Positions 7,005 through 14,471 of a stretch of 22,971 nucleotides of DNA are shown in pieces. The stretch covers positions 1 to 22,971 of the IMG/VR virus record IMGVR_UViG_3300027782_000383; one strand, given 5' to 3'. The notes under the pieces were generated by a model. It ran no database searches and had not been told where the DNA came from. It saw only the letters and a program-made list of their open reading frames with translations. Within the stretch, counting starts at the first letter, position 1; the number at the start of each line of letters is the position of its first letter. Position numbers and translations under genes: made by a program. The DNA comes from a virus.

Positions 7005-7585
7005 TCGCGTGCGAGTTTTCAGGGACGGTGCGGAATGCGTTTTTGGAGCGCGGTCACGACGCGTGGTCGTGTGATCTGCTGCCCAGCGAGGACGGGTCAA
7101 ACAGGCACATCCAAGGCGACGCGCGCGGCATTCTTAACGACGGTTGGGACTACTTAATCGTGGCGCACCCGCCCTGCACGCGGCTGTGCAACAGCGGTGT
7201 ACGGTGGTTGCACGAGCCGCCGCCCAGCCGCACCAAAGAAAGCATGTGGGAAGAGTTGGAAGAAGGCGCCGCGCTGTTCAGTGCATTCTGGAACGCGCCC
7301 ATACCTCGGATTGCGGTCGAAAACCCTGTTATGCACCGGCACGCCAAGATCAGGATCGTCAATTACGCGCCGCCGGCTCAGTCGGTGCAGCCTTACGAGT
7401 TTGGTCATGGCGAAACCAAGCGGACGTGCCTGTGGCTGAAGAACCTCCCGACGCTGGTGCCGACTGACATCGTGGCCGGGCGCGAGGCCCGCGTCCACCG
7501 GATGCCGCCAGGCCCAGATCGGTGGAAGGAGCGCAGCCGGTTCTTTCCCGGCATAGCCCGCGCTATGGCGGAACAGTGGTCATGA
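6989..7585 (+). CDS. Compact cytosine-C5-methyltransferase-like phage protein
   Basis: A 198-aa protein with pieces of a DNA cytosine-C5 methyltransferase. Residues 4-12 (ILIACEFSG) resemble the cofactor-binding motif I, an acidic residue follows at D29 and D44, HPPC at 60-63 matches motif IV with possible catalytic C63, and VENP at 110-113 resembles the ENV motif VI. A KRTCLWLKNLP segment (144-154) and an FFPGIARAMAEQW end (185-197) are also regular-looking. It is much shorter than standard enzymes (300 aa or more) and has no space for a separate target-recognition domain. Similar small proteins occur in phages, generally uncharacterised. The ATG at 6989 has a strong AAGGAGGA site 9 bases upstream. 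Enzyme activity is not shown; it may use free nucleotides, a short target, or be inactive. Confidence 0.7.
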   Translation: MARILIACEFSGTVRNAFLERGHDAWSCDLLPSEDGSNRHIQGDARGILNDGWDYLIVAHPPCTRLCNSGVRWLHEPPPSRTKESMWEELEEGAALFSAFWNAPIPRIAVENPVMHRHAKIRIVNYAPPAQSVQPYEFGHGETKRTCLWLKNLPTLVPTDIVAGREARVHRMPPGPDRWKERSRFFPGIARAMAEQWS

Positions 7586-8886
7586 AGTTGCGCCCCTACC
7601 AGGAAGAGGCGGCGGACTTCCTGTTCGAGCGCGACCGGGCCATGGTGCTGGCGCCCGTGGGCGCTGGCAAGACGGCCATCACGTTGGCCGCTATGGCCGA
7701 CATGCTGGGCCAAGGGTTGGTCAAGCGGTGGCTGGTGCTGGCGCCTAAGCGCGTCTGCGTCAGCGTCTGGCCGGTCGAGGCCGAGAAGTGGGCACCCCAT
7801 CTGAAGGTAGCCGTGGCGGTGGGTACGCCCGCCGTGCGCGCGGCAGCGTTCGCGTCCGACGCCTGCATCGTCGCGGCCAACTACGACAGCATTGTGGGGG
7901 CGGACCTGTCCAGCTTCGACGGCGTGGTGTTCGACGAGTTGACCCGGCTGAAGAACCCCAGCGGCGTGCGCTTCAAGGCCATCGAGAAGGCCATCAAGCA
8001 CATCAACGTCCGCTGGGGCTTGACCGGGTCGTTCACGTCGAACGGCCTCGAAGACGTGTTCGGCCAGTGCAAGATCGTGGACATGGCGCTGCTGGGCCGG
8101 GCGAAGGGCGCGTTCCAGCAGCAATACTTCTTCTGCATCGACCCCATCCACAAGCAGTACGCGCCGCTGCCGGGTGCGCTGGAAAGCGTGATGGCGCGCA
8201 TCCGCCCGGTCACCTACGTGCTGGAGCCTGGCGAATACGCCGACAAGCTGCCGCCCCTGCACGCGGTGCCCATGTGGAATCCGTTGTCCACCATCGATGA
8301 GTACAATGACTTTCGGAAGAAGATGCTGCTGGAACTGGGCGACAACTGGGTCACGGCGGAAACCGGCGCGGCGCTCTCGGGCAAATTACAACAGATGGCG
8401 TCAGGCTTTGCCTACGGTGCGACGGGCACGGCGTGGCTCGACCACGGCAAGATGGATGCGCTGGACGAGATCTTAGAGGGCAACCAGCGCGCCAACACCA
8501 TCATCGTCTACAACTTCAGGGCTGAACTGGAACAGTTGCGCGAGACGTACCCGCACGCGTGGACCGTGGACATGCCGGGCGCTATCGACAAGTGGAACGC
8601 GGGCGAGATCGAGATCCTGCTGATCCACCCCAAGAGCGCCGGCCACGGCCTGAACCTCCAACACGGCGGGCACCACATGGTGTTCATGTCGCTACCGTGG
8701 TCGCTGGAACTGTACGAGCAAACCGTGGGCCGGCTGCACCGGGGCGGTCAGACCAAACCCGTGTGGTGCTATGCGCTGCTGTCCAGCGGGACCATCGACG
8801 AACGTATGTGGGACGCGCTGCAAGACAAGCGCGACATGTCCAATCTAGCCATAGAGGAGTTGAAGGCATGGCGTTCAAAGGCATAA
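7582..8886 (+). CDS. SNF2-type (superfamily 2) phage DNA helicase/translocase
   Basis: A 434-aa SF2 ATPase of the phage SNF2-like group. In order: Q-like motif LRPYQEEA (3-10), Walker A APVGAGKT (24-31), motif Ia LVLAPKRV (51-58), Walker B VVFDEL (115-120) in a DELTRLKN box, motif III WGLTGSFTSN (145-154), and in the second RecA lobe TIIVYNFRAEL (306-316), HPKSAGHGLNLQ (349-360) and motif VI QTVGRLHRGGQ (380-390). All key residues for ATP use are present. The real start is taken at 7582, where ATGA overlaps the stop of the preceding gene. It probably remodels or translocates on DNA during phage replication, possibly with the VRR-NUC nuclease encoded two genes earlier. Confidence 0.93.
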   Translation: MKLRPYQEEAADFLFERDRAMVLAPVGAGKTAITLAAMADMLGQGLVKRWLVLAPKRVCVSVWPVEAEKWAPHLKVAVAVGTPAVRAAAFASDACIVAANYDSIVGADLSSFDGVVFDELTRLKNPSGVRFKAIEKAIKHINVRWGLTGSFTSNGLEDVFGQCKIVDMALLGRAKGAFQQQYFFCIDPIHKQYAPLPGALESVMARIRPVTYVLEPGEYADKLPPLHAVPMWNPLSTIDEYNDFRKKMLLELGDNWVTAETGAALSGKLQQMASGFAYGATGTAWLDHGKMDALDEILEGNQRANTIIVYNFRAELEQLRETYPHAWTVDMPGAIDKWNAGEIEILLIHPKSAGHGLNLQHGGHHMVFMSLPWSLELYEQTVGRLHRGGQTKPVWCYALLSSGTIDERMWDALQDKRDMSNLAIEELKAWRSKA

Positions 8887-9062
8887 GGGTACTGGCGGAT
8901 GCGTGCCAGGTACTGGGCGAGGATCGCGTCAAGGAGTTGCTTGAAGAGGAGATGGTCAGCCAGCATCCCCGGCGCACCGCGCTGCGGATCTTGCACCAGC
9001 GTTACTGCATCCTGCGCGCGAAGCGCGAACGGAAGGAGATCATGAAATGCCTGACATCGTGA
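8868..9062 (+). CDS. Small helical phage protein, unknown function
   Basis: A 64-aa protein that I do not recognise. It is predicted to be mostly helical and highly charged: an acidic helix near 18-28 (EDRVKELLEEE) followed by a basic helix at about 36-58 rich in Arg and Lys. It has no membrane segment and no obvious catalytic motif. The ATG at 8868 has an AGGAG site 8 bases upstream, inside the end of the helicase gene, which it overlaps by 19 bases; it overlaps the next gene by 16 bases. Such nested starts with good ribosome sites support a real gene. A DNA- or helicase-binding accessory role is only a guess. Confidence 0.65.
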   Translation: MAFKGIRVLADACQVLGEDRVKELLEEEMVSQHPRRTALRILHQRYCILRAKRERKEIMKCLTS

Positions 9063-9391
9063 TGAGGCTAAAGGAGGCTGTGTGCCTACCAAACACCGGC
9101 TGCGTGTCGGTCGTGATGTGCATCTGCGACGTGATGGAAGACGCGGCGGACGAGATCGAGGAACTGCGCGCCAAAGACCAGCACTGGAATGAACATCTCA
9201 GAACGGCGCAGGCCGAGATCGAGCGCCTGACCGCGTGCCTCAAGTGGGAGCAGAACTGGCTGGAGCGCGTCGGCACCCACGCGCCCGGCTGCTGGCAGTG
9301 GGGGCCAGGGCATTACCTGTGCGCGGTGCGCCACATTGAGGGACTTGAACATGTTGCAACTGAACCCGCCGATACCGCTGACCACGCCTAA
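9047..9391 (+). CDS. Coiled-coil phage protein, unknown function
   Basis: A 114-aa protein without a family I can name. The N-terminus is cysteine-rich (C13, C19, C25, C27); residues 28-74 form a likely coiled coil with regular hydrophobic spacing (DEIEELRAK, AEIERLTA), and the C-terminal part carries an aromatic/Cys segment (C82, W83, W85, Y90, C92). The general look recalls Ea22-like accessory phage proteins, which also carry short coiled coils, but this is a loose resemblance. The start has AAGGAG 8 bases upstream. The last 41 bases overlap the following gene, so both are probably translated from the same rightward mRNA. Confidence 0.6.
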   Translation: MPDIVMRLKEAVCLPNTGCVSVVMCICDVMEDAADEIEELRAKDQHWNEHLRTAQAEIERLTACLKWEQNWLERVGTHAPGCWQWGPGHYLCAVRHIEGLEHVATEPADTADHA

Positions 9392-9545
9392 TGGCAAGGC
9401 GCTGGCGCACGTCCTTCTGGACTACGGGCCTGAGTACGATCTGCTCTGGGTCTGTTTTGACGACAAGACCGGCGAGTGCTGGACTTGGCCCAACCATCAG
9501 GTCAGGGCACAACGCAACATCACCATGGGAAGGGATTTGAAATGA
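9351..9545 (+). CDS. Small conserved-type phage protein with Trp-rich motif, unknown function
   Basis: A 64-aa protein starting MLQLNPPIPL and containing DLLWVCFDD and GECWTWPN segments, then a short basic end with QRNITMGR. I believe similar small proteins occur in phages and prophages of proteobacteria, but no function is known to me. It is compact, probably beta-rich, without membrane segment or signal peptide. The start at 9351 has GAGGGA 7 bases upstream; a TTG 15 bases earlier is a weaker alternative. It begins inside the coiled-coil gene and its stop overlaps the next start as ATGA (9542-9545), so it is part of a tightly coupled chain. Confidence 0.65.
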   Translation: MLQLNPPIPLTTPNGKALAHVLLDYGPEYDLLWVCFDDKTGECWTWPNHQVRAQRNITMGRDLK

Positions 9546-9841
9546 CCGACGTGACGCAGACACTGACAGACCGTGAGAAGGATTACGGCAAGTTTACCGA
9601 CCTGTCCGCCATCTCGCAGGCGTTGAAGGACGCGTACCGCGTCTGGCCGAACTGGGGCAAGCTGAAGCAGGATCAGCGCGAGGCGCTGGACATGATCGCG
9701 GTCAAGATTGGCAGGATCATGAACGGCAACCCCAACTACCCCGACAGTTGGGTGGACATCGCAGGCTACGCTATGCTGGTGGCGGATCGGCTGGGTACGC
9801 CGCCCACGGAAGCTGCCAGTGAGGACCATCAGGAAATTTAG
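9542..9841 (+). CDS. DUF6378-like phage protein
   Basis: A 99-aa protein similar to the phage DUF6378 family, recognised by the opening TLTDREKDYGKF, the middle QREALDMIAVKIGRIMNGNP and the PDSWVDIAGYAMLVADR segment. Family members are common near phage nucleotide or replication genes; the helical pattern with conserved Glu/Asp recalls MazG-like all-alpha pyrophosphatases, but an activity is not established and is only a suggestion. The ATG at 9542 has AAGGGA 6 bases upstream and overlaps the previous stop as ATGA. It is the last gene of the rightward operon. Its final 71 bases overlap, tail to tail, the endolysin gene on the other strand. Confidence 0.8.
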   Translation: MTDVTQTLTDREKDYGKFTDLSAISQALKDAYRVWPNWGKLKQDQREALDMIAVKIGRIMNGNPNYPDSWVDIAGYAMLVADRLGTPPTEAASEDHQEI

Positions 9842-10133
9842 TCCAATCACCGCCCCATTCCAGGGGCACGTTCTCAGCCTTGGCGGCGGCCTTTACGGCT
9901 GCCGCCAAGATGTGGAACGCAGGCCAGTCCCAGTGGATCTGGCCCATCACCAGAGGCGCCAGATCGACCGCGTGGCCGGTCAAATGGCGCGAGTTCATGG
10001 TCTTGGACTTGCCGGATGCGAACAGCATCTTCTGCCGTTCCAACGACCGCACGCCCTCGATGACCTTGAACGCAACGCCCTCGTCGGTCAGACGCTGGAC
10101 GACGCGCGCCAGATCAGGATGGATCTCAATCAT
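9771..10133 (-). CDS. Endolysin, M15-family L-alanyl-D-glutamate-type peptidase
   Basis: A 120-aa zinc peptidase that would cut the peptide stem of host peptidoglycan at lysis. The M15C pattern SxHxxGxAxD is complete: S48, H50, G53, A55, D57 in SRHLTGHAVD. The third metal ligand is H105 in DGPHWQL, and EWGGDW (92-97) is the usual active-site segment before it. There is no signal peptide or membrane anchor, so it needs a holin for release. The start at 10133 is chosen because MIEIHPDLARVVQ matches the family N-terminus, and it overlaps the preceding stop as ATGA (10130-10133). A longer in-frame extension upstream is not homologous. It is the last gene of the late operon and overlaps the DUF6378-like gene. 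Confidence 0.93.
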   Translation of the reverse strand: MIEIHPDLARVVQRLTDEGVAFKVIEGVRSLERQKMLFASGKSKTMNSRHLTGHAVDLAPLVMGQIHWDWPAFHILAAAVKAAAKAENVPLEWGGDWTKFPDGPHWQLPWAAYPADPPPA

Positions 10134-10351
10134 TTGTCGGCCTTGTTGTCCAGGCGGTCGAAGATCTTGCCGAGCATCGTTTTGATGTCGCCAATGTCCG
10201 ACCTGTAGTCGTCCTTGCTGACGTAAACATGCGGCATCTTCCGCACGTCCCCGTCCAACTGGTCGATGGCGTGATAGATGCGCGTGAGCGCCCAGCCACC
10301 AAAGAAGCCGGACAGACCGACAGCGATGTTGAAGAGGATTTGAGGTTCCAT
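10130..10351 (-). CDS. Small lysis-cassette membrane protein with one TM helix
   Basis: A 73-aa protein with a single N-terminal membrane segment (about residues 6-24, LFNIAVGLSGFFGGWALTRI) followed by a charged, probably coiled-coil cytoplasmic or periplasmic part ending in DNKADK. The build resembles XhlA-type haemolysin or holin-helper proteins encoded next to phage endolysins, but I cannot name its family. The start ATG at 10351 overlaps the stop of the 922-aa gene as TGATG; a GTG one codon earlier is an alternative. Its stop overlaps the endolysin start as ATGA. Position directly before the endolysin suggests a role in lysis, as pinholin, anti-holin or spanin-like helper; the choice is open. 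Confidence 0.7.
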   Translation of the reverse strand: MEPQILFNIAVGLSGFFGGWALTRIYHAIDQLDGDVRKMPHVYVSKDDYRSDIGDIKTMLGKIFDRLDNKADK

Positions 10352-13119
10352 CACTGTGCCATCGCGTTCTGGTTTTCGGGGGCCATTGCATTAGTTACCG
10401 CGCCAGCCGCCGTGACGCCACGCAGATCTTGCGCCGGTCTGGCTGTTTTGCCTTTGCGGGCCAGCGCCTCGTTTATCAGTTTAACCGCCGCGTCAGGGTT
10501 GGTGTACATGACGTACGCCAGTTCCGCTGCCGCTTTGCGGTTGATGCGGCTCTCGACGCGTTTGATGATGTTGCGGGTGACTGAGTACACCTTATTGGTA
10601 AGCCCTGGAAGGTCTGCCGCTGCTGTGCCCGTTTCGGCAGCGGCTTGAGAACCAGCCTTATACGCCGGGCCGGGCCTGCTGCCGGTGCCCGCCATTTCTT
10701 CAACCGTTTTGCCGCGCCGGATGTCCTCGGCCACCATAGCCAGATCCGTCAATTCTGCATCAGAGAACGCCGACAGGTCGCGCGCCGTGCTAGGCGTGAT
10801 GGTCTTGGGGGCCTCCTTGACTACCGCCGCAAGGTCGCGGCCAGAGTTCGCCATGTCCACCAGATCGTCGTACGCGCCCTTGCGGCCCATGCCGGTGCGG
10901 AGTGCGTCCTCGTTCTCGGTCAAGAACTTCAGCGCCTCTTCGTGCTTGCCTGCTTTGACCATGTCGAGGACACGATTGGTCAACTCACCGCCAAACGCCG
11001 CGCGGCCAGCCTTATCGAGCCGGCTGATCGCGTTGCCCATCAACTTGGGCGACTTCAACGCGGCGTCCACCAATTCAACCGCAGTCTCGGGCGCCTTAAG
11101 CGCGCCCTGTAGGTCGCTCAGTTCACCAGCCTTGCCTTCCAACTTAGCGGCCTGATTGCGGACATCGTTAATGCCGGCGCGAATGTCGATGCCGGCCTGC
11201 TGGAGTACATCCAAATTGTCGCCGTACTGTTTAATGAACGCATCCGCCATTGCGGAGTTCACCGCGCCAGTGGTCTTGTCAATCACCTTGGAGCGGAACA
11301 GATCGAGGACGCCCGCCGCCATGTTTGCAGCAGCCCTGGGGTCACCTTTGAACAGATTGCCAAACTGTTCAGCGCCGCGCTCAGATCCGAGGAACTTCTG
11401 AACCACAGCGTCGGGAAGAACGCCCGGCTCATTCCGCCACGTCGTGCGGCGCAGATCGGCAGGGATGCCGGTTTTGAATTGCGGCACAAACTCATCGCGA
11501 TATTTGCTGACAGCGCCCGTATACGCCGCCTTCGCCTCGTCGGTCAAACCGCTTTTGGCGATAGCCTCGTCCAACACGTCGTGAAGCTGGTTCAGGTTGC
11601 GGAGCCGGATGTCAGTAGTGCCTGCGCCTGATGCCGCCTTGGCCTCGCCAATATCCGCGTTGATGGCTTTGCGAATATCATCGATCTGTTGAAGCGTAGC
11701 CGTGCCACCACCGCCAGAAACGCCTGTGGGGAACTCAGACCCAGATACAGTAAATTCGGTAGGGCTAAGTTTGGCAAGTTCCTGAACTGTCCGAGGTGCA
11801 GTGCTGGGATCGAAAGTGGACAGTTTGCGGCCAAGAATTTTTTCCGCCGCATCTGTTACGCCAGCAATGTCGATAGGTGTACTGCCAGCCTTGGCGTAAG
11901 CGTCCGCATACGCCGGTCTAATGACATTGGCACGGGCATTCTCTTCCAATTCGCCGGCCCGCGTGATGAGCGCCTGCCCTGGCTCGCGCTGACCGGTGTT
12001 GGGGAGAATGTCGGCAAGGTCGGTGCCCTGCTTGGTGAGCGCAGCCTGCTCTTCACTGATGCGGCGCAGAAGCTGGTTACGCACCTCGGTCAAATCTTGC
12101 AAACCCTGCGGCGTAGCCGCAGTTGCCCGCTGGGACAACTGGTCCTCAATGCGCGCCAATTGATCGTTCAGTGCGTTCAGCGACTGCTGGCGTTGGGCAA
12201 ACACCTTACGACCAACAGGGTTGTTCGTCGTGTTAAGGCCGGCTTCCAGCCCTGCTGCGCCAGGTTCGTACACGCCCTCACCCACCAGACGCTCACCGAA
12301 CGTCGGGGCGTAGCCGGGCGTGGCCCGCGCGCCTTGGCTGGCCGCCAGCGCGTTCAGCACTGCGGTGGGGTTGTCTATGGACCCCAGCAAAGCGTTGCCC
12401 GCCACGGCGCGGGGGTTGACGAACGGCGCCGCCACGTTGGCTATGCCACGCCCTATCGCTGCGCCGCCTCTGGCGCCAACCATGACGGGGTCTATAAGCG
12501 TGGCCGCTTGGGTCAGACCGGCGCCGGTTCTCGACATCCCCGCTACTCTTGCCGCTGGCCCTGCGCCGCTCAACAGCATGGACAAATCGCCCGCCATGCG
12601 GACAGGGTCTGTCTCGAACGTGCGCTTGATTGCCTCGGGGCTACCGTAAGCGGCCTTGTAATCGCCTCCGATAGCGTTGGCAACCTCGACGGCCTTGTTG
12701 ATAGCCTCGGGGTCGTTCTCGAACGACGTAAGGAAATCGAACGCCTCTTTGGGTAACACCGCCTGCGCGGCGTTGCGCGCCCCGCCGGCCAGACCAAGCC
12801 CAAGAGACTGCGCGGTCTGGACGGGATTGGTGACGGCTTCCTTGATGCCCTCCGCGAACTTCAGCGCACTGCCCGGCGCGGCCATGAGCGCGCGGCCCTG
12901 CATCTTTGCAAGTTCGAGCGGCGCGTTGGCAACGCGGGACAGCATGGACTCAGGCACGTCCGCCGGGGGCGCAATGGGAGCCGCTGCGGGCGCAGCAGGG
13001 GGCGCCTCCAACTTGCTGGTGTCGTACCCGTTGTTTTTCAGCTTGGCGACAAGATCTGCCTTGCTGATGTTGTCGGGGACGCCGCGAAGGAGAGTGCCGT
13101 CAGGGAGCCGAACGTCCAT
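10351..13119 (-). CDS. Large ejection/internal virion protein (P22 gp16 position)
   Basis: A 922-aa protein, the largest of three ejection-type proteins in a row. It opens with a short conserved-looking module containing RLPDGTLLRG and ISKADLVAKL (residues 4-28), a start I know from other large phage virion proteins. A Pro/Ala linker follows (39-55), then long Ala-rich, helical sequence with many amphipathic stretches to the end. No lysozyme or transglycosylase motif is visible. In P22 the last protein of this block, gp16, leaves the capsid with the DNA and helps it cross the inner membrane; this gene has the same place, last before lysis genes. The start overlaps the previous stop as TAATG (13117-13121). 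Function is inferred from position and composition. Confidence 0.7.
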   Translation of the reverse strand: MDVRLPDGTLLRGVPDNISKADLVAKLKNNGYDTSKLEAPPAAPAAAPIAPPADVPESMLSRVANAPLELAKMQGRALMAAPGSALKFAEGIKEAVTNPVQTAQSLGLGLAGGARNAAQAVLPKEAFDFLTSFENDPEAINKAVEVANAIGGDYKAAYGSPEAIKRTFETDPVRMAGDLSMLLSGAGPAARVAGMSRTGAGLTQAATLIDPVMVGARGGAAIGRGIANVAAPFVNPRAVAGNALLGSIDNPTAVLNALAASQGARATPGYAPTFGERLVGEGVYEPGAAGLEAGLNTTNNPVGRKVFAQRQQSLNALNDQLARIEDQLSQRATAATPQGLQDLTEVRNQLLRRISEEQAALTKQGTDLADILPNTGQREPGQALITRAGELEENARANVIRPAYADAYAKAGSTPIDIAGVTDAAEKILGRKLSTFDPSTAPRTVQELAKLSPTEFTVSGSEFPTGVSGGGGTATLQQIDDIRKAINADIGEAKAASGAGTTDIRLRNLNQLHDVLDEAIAKSGLTDEAKAAYTGAVSKYRDEFVPQFKTGIPADLRRTTWRNEPGVLPDAVVQKFLGSERGAEQFGNLFKGDPRAAANMAAGVLDLFRSKVIDKTTGAVNSAMADAFIKQYGDNLDVLQQAGIDIRAGINDVRNQAAKLEGKAGELSDLQGALKAPETAVELVDAALKSPKLMGNAISRLDKAGRAAFGGELTNRVLDMVKAGKHEEALKFLTENEDALRTGMGRKGAYDDLVDMANSGRDLAAVVKEAPKTITPSTARDLSAFSDAELTDLAMVAEDIRRGKTVEEMAGTGSRPGPAYKAGSQAAAETGTAAADLPGLTNKVYSVTRNIIKRVESRINRKAAAELAYVMYTNPDAAVKLINEALARKGKTARPAQDLRGVTAAGAVTNAMAPENQNAMAQ

Positions 13120-14471
13120 TACTTGAGATCCCCAAAGTTGACCTCGCCTGCCGGCGCAGCAGCGCCGCCAGCGGGCGCGCCGCCCGCAGTGTTAAGCTGC
13201 CCGTACTCTTCATCAAACGCGCCGCGAAGCCGCGCTCTGGACCGCGCCAAAGTGGTCCTGATCTTGTTGAGCGCAGTAACGACATCTTTGGCGGTTTGAG
13301 CCTGTGCCAGTTCGCCGAACCCCGCCGCAAGCAAGGCGCCTTCTTTGTCGGACACGCTGCCAAGCGCGCTGCCAGTCGGAGACTGCTGCTTTATAGCGGC
13401 CAATTCGCTGAAAACGCCTTGCGCTATAATAGCTTTCAGCTTTGCCTGCGCCCGCGCGGCGCCAGGGCCAAACAGCGTCGGGAAAGAGCCTCTGTACTGG
13501 GCAAGTTCGTCGCCGGTTATTTTTGCAAGCGCCGGGTCGTTTATCAGCGAGGCGATATCTGCGTCGAGCGAAGTCAGCTTATCTTCTGTAGCAGAAAGGC
13601 TGGCGCGAGCCTTGGGCAGCGCGGCCCGCAGTTCAGACTTGCGTTTGGCTTCAGGAACGCTTGCGGCCACGCCCGGCTGATCCGGCGACGGCGCCGCCGC
13701 GCCCACGGGCGTGACCGTGGCACCCGTGACGCCCGCTTTTGCGGCCTGCGAGTATGCCGCGGCATCCTGCCGCGCATTCCGCCCCAATTCGCTTTTGGCT
13801 GCCGTGTCGGCACCGACATCAATACCATAGCGCCGAACATCAGCGCCAATGCCCGCCACGGCTTCGCGCGACTCGGCGCCAATCCCTGCCGCCGTGATTG
13901 CGTTGGCGCGCATTGGTCTGCCTTCATTGTCCAGCACCAGTTCCATCTGGCCGGTGGCTCGGTTAAACCTTTGCAGGTACCCGCCCATCTCAGTGGCCTG
14001 ATACGGAAGCGCCGACGAGACACCCTTCTGGGCGCGCTGCGCGTCGATGAAGTTTTGCACAAACCCTTCGGCCTTGTTAACGTCGTCGGGGTAACCCATC
14101 ACCGCTTCAGGATCTATCTGGTGTAGGTATGCCTTGAACTGGCTCCAGGCCGGCTGATCCTTGTTCTTTGCAATCGCAAGCGCAGTGGGCACCAGCCCAT
14201 TCAGTCTTGCTATCCGCGCTTCTTGCTGCTTGGTCTGCCGAGTGGCCGCGTCATTCTGCATGGTGTTAGCGTTCGACGTCAGCTTCATACCAATATCGGG
14301 ATTGCGCGCCATCATGGCATTGACGACCTCGGGAGAATCAATGGACTTGCCAGCGCCCAGCATATTCCGCAGGGCGTTCATGTCCTGCTTGGCGTCAAGT
14401 TCATCCTGCGTGGGGCCGCTATATTCTTTCTGCCGAAAGATGATGTACGGATCAAGTTCAGCCATGACCAT
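13119..14471 (-). CDS. Ejection/internal virion protein (P22 gp20 position)
   Basis: A 450-aa helical, Ala- and Gln-rich protein with no membrane segment, no signal peptide and no enzyme motif I can see. Residues 20-90 are polar and probably coiled; 200-260 is an Ala-rich repeat-like stretch; the C-terminus has a Gly/Ala/Pro linker then a short end, EVNFGDLK. The size is close to P22 gp20 (about 470 aa), and it lies second in the three-gene ejection block. Two start codons are possible: 14471, which gives a TAATG overlap with the preceding stop, and 14465, which is better spaced from the GGAGG site. I kept the longer form. Role inferred, not recognised from a named domain. Confidence 0.7.
   Translation of the reverse strand: MVMAELDPYIIFRQKEYSGPTQDELDAKQDMNALRNMLGAGKSIDSPEVVNAMMARNPDIGMKLTSNANTMQNDAATRQTKQQEARIARLNGLVPTALAIAKNKDQPAWSQFKAYLHQIDPEAVMGYPDDVNKAEGFVQNFIDAQRAQKGVSSALPYQATEMGGYLQRFNRATGQMELVLDNEGRPMRANAITAAGIGAESREAVAGIGADVRRYGIDVGADTAAKSELGRNARQDAAAYSQAAKAGVTGATVTPVGAAAPSPDQPGVAASVPEAKRKSELRAALPKARASLSATEDKLTSLDADIASLINDPALAKITGDELAQYRGSFPTLFGPGAARAQAKLKAIIAQGVFSELAAIKQQSPTGSALGSVSDKEGALLAAGFGELAQAQTAKDVVTALNKIRTTLARSRARLRGAFDEEYGQLNTAGGAPAGGAAAPAGEVNFGDLK

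Noticed and set aside
7405-8262. 285-aa minus-strand frame opposite the helicase
   Set aside because: His/Arg/Val-rich sequence without motifs, opposite a helicase with all motifs in order.
10134-10391. Extended N-terminus for the M15 endolysin
   Set aside because: The added 86 residues are Arg/Gln-rich, unlike the family, and overlap the membrane-protein gene in another frame; the ATG at 10133 fits both homology and the ATGA junction.
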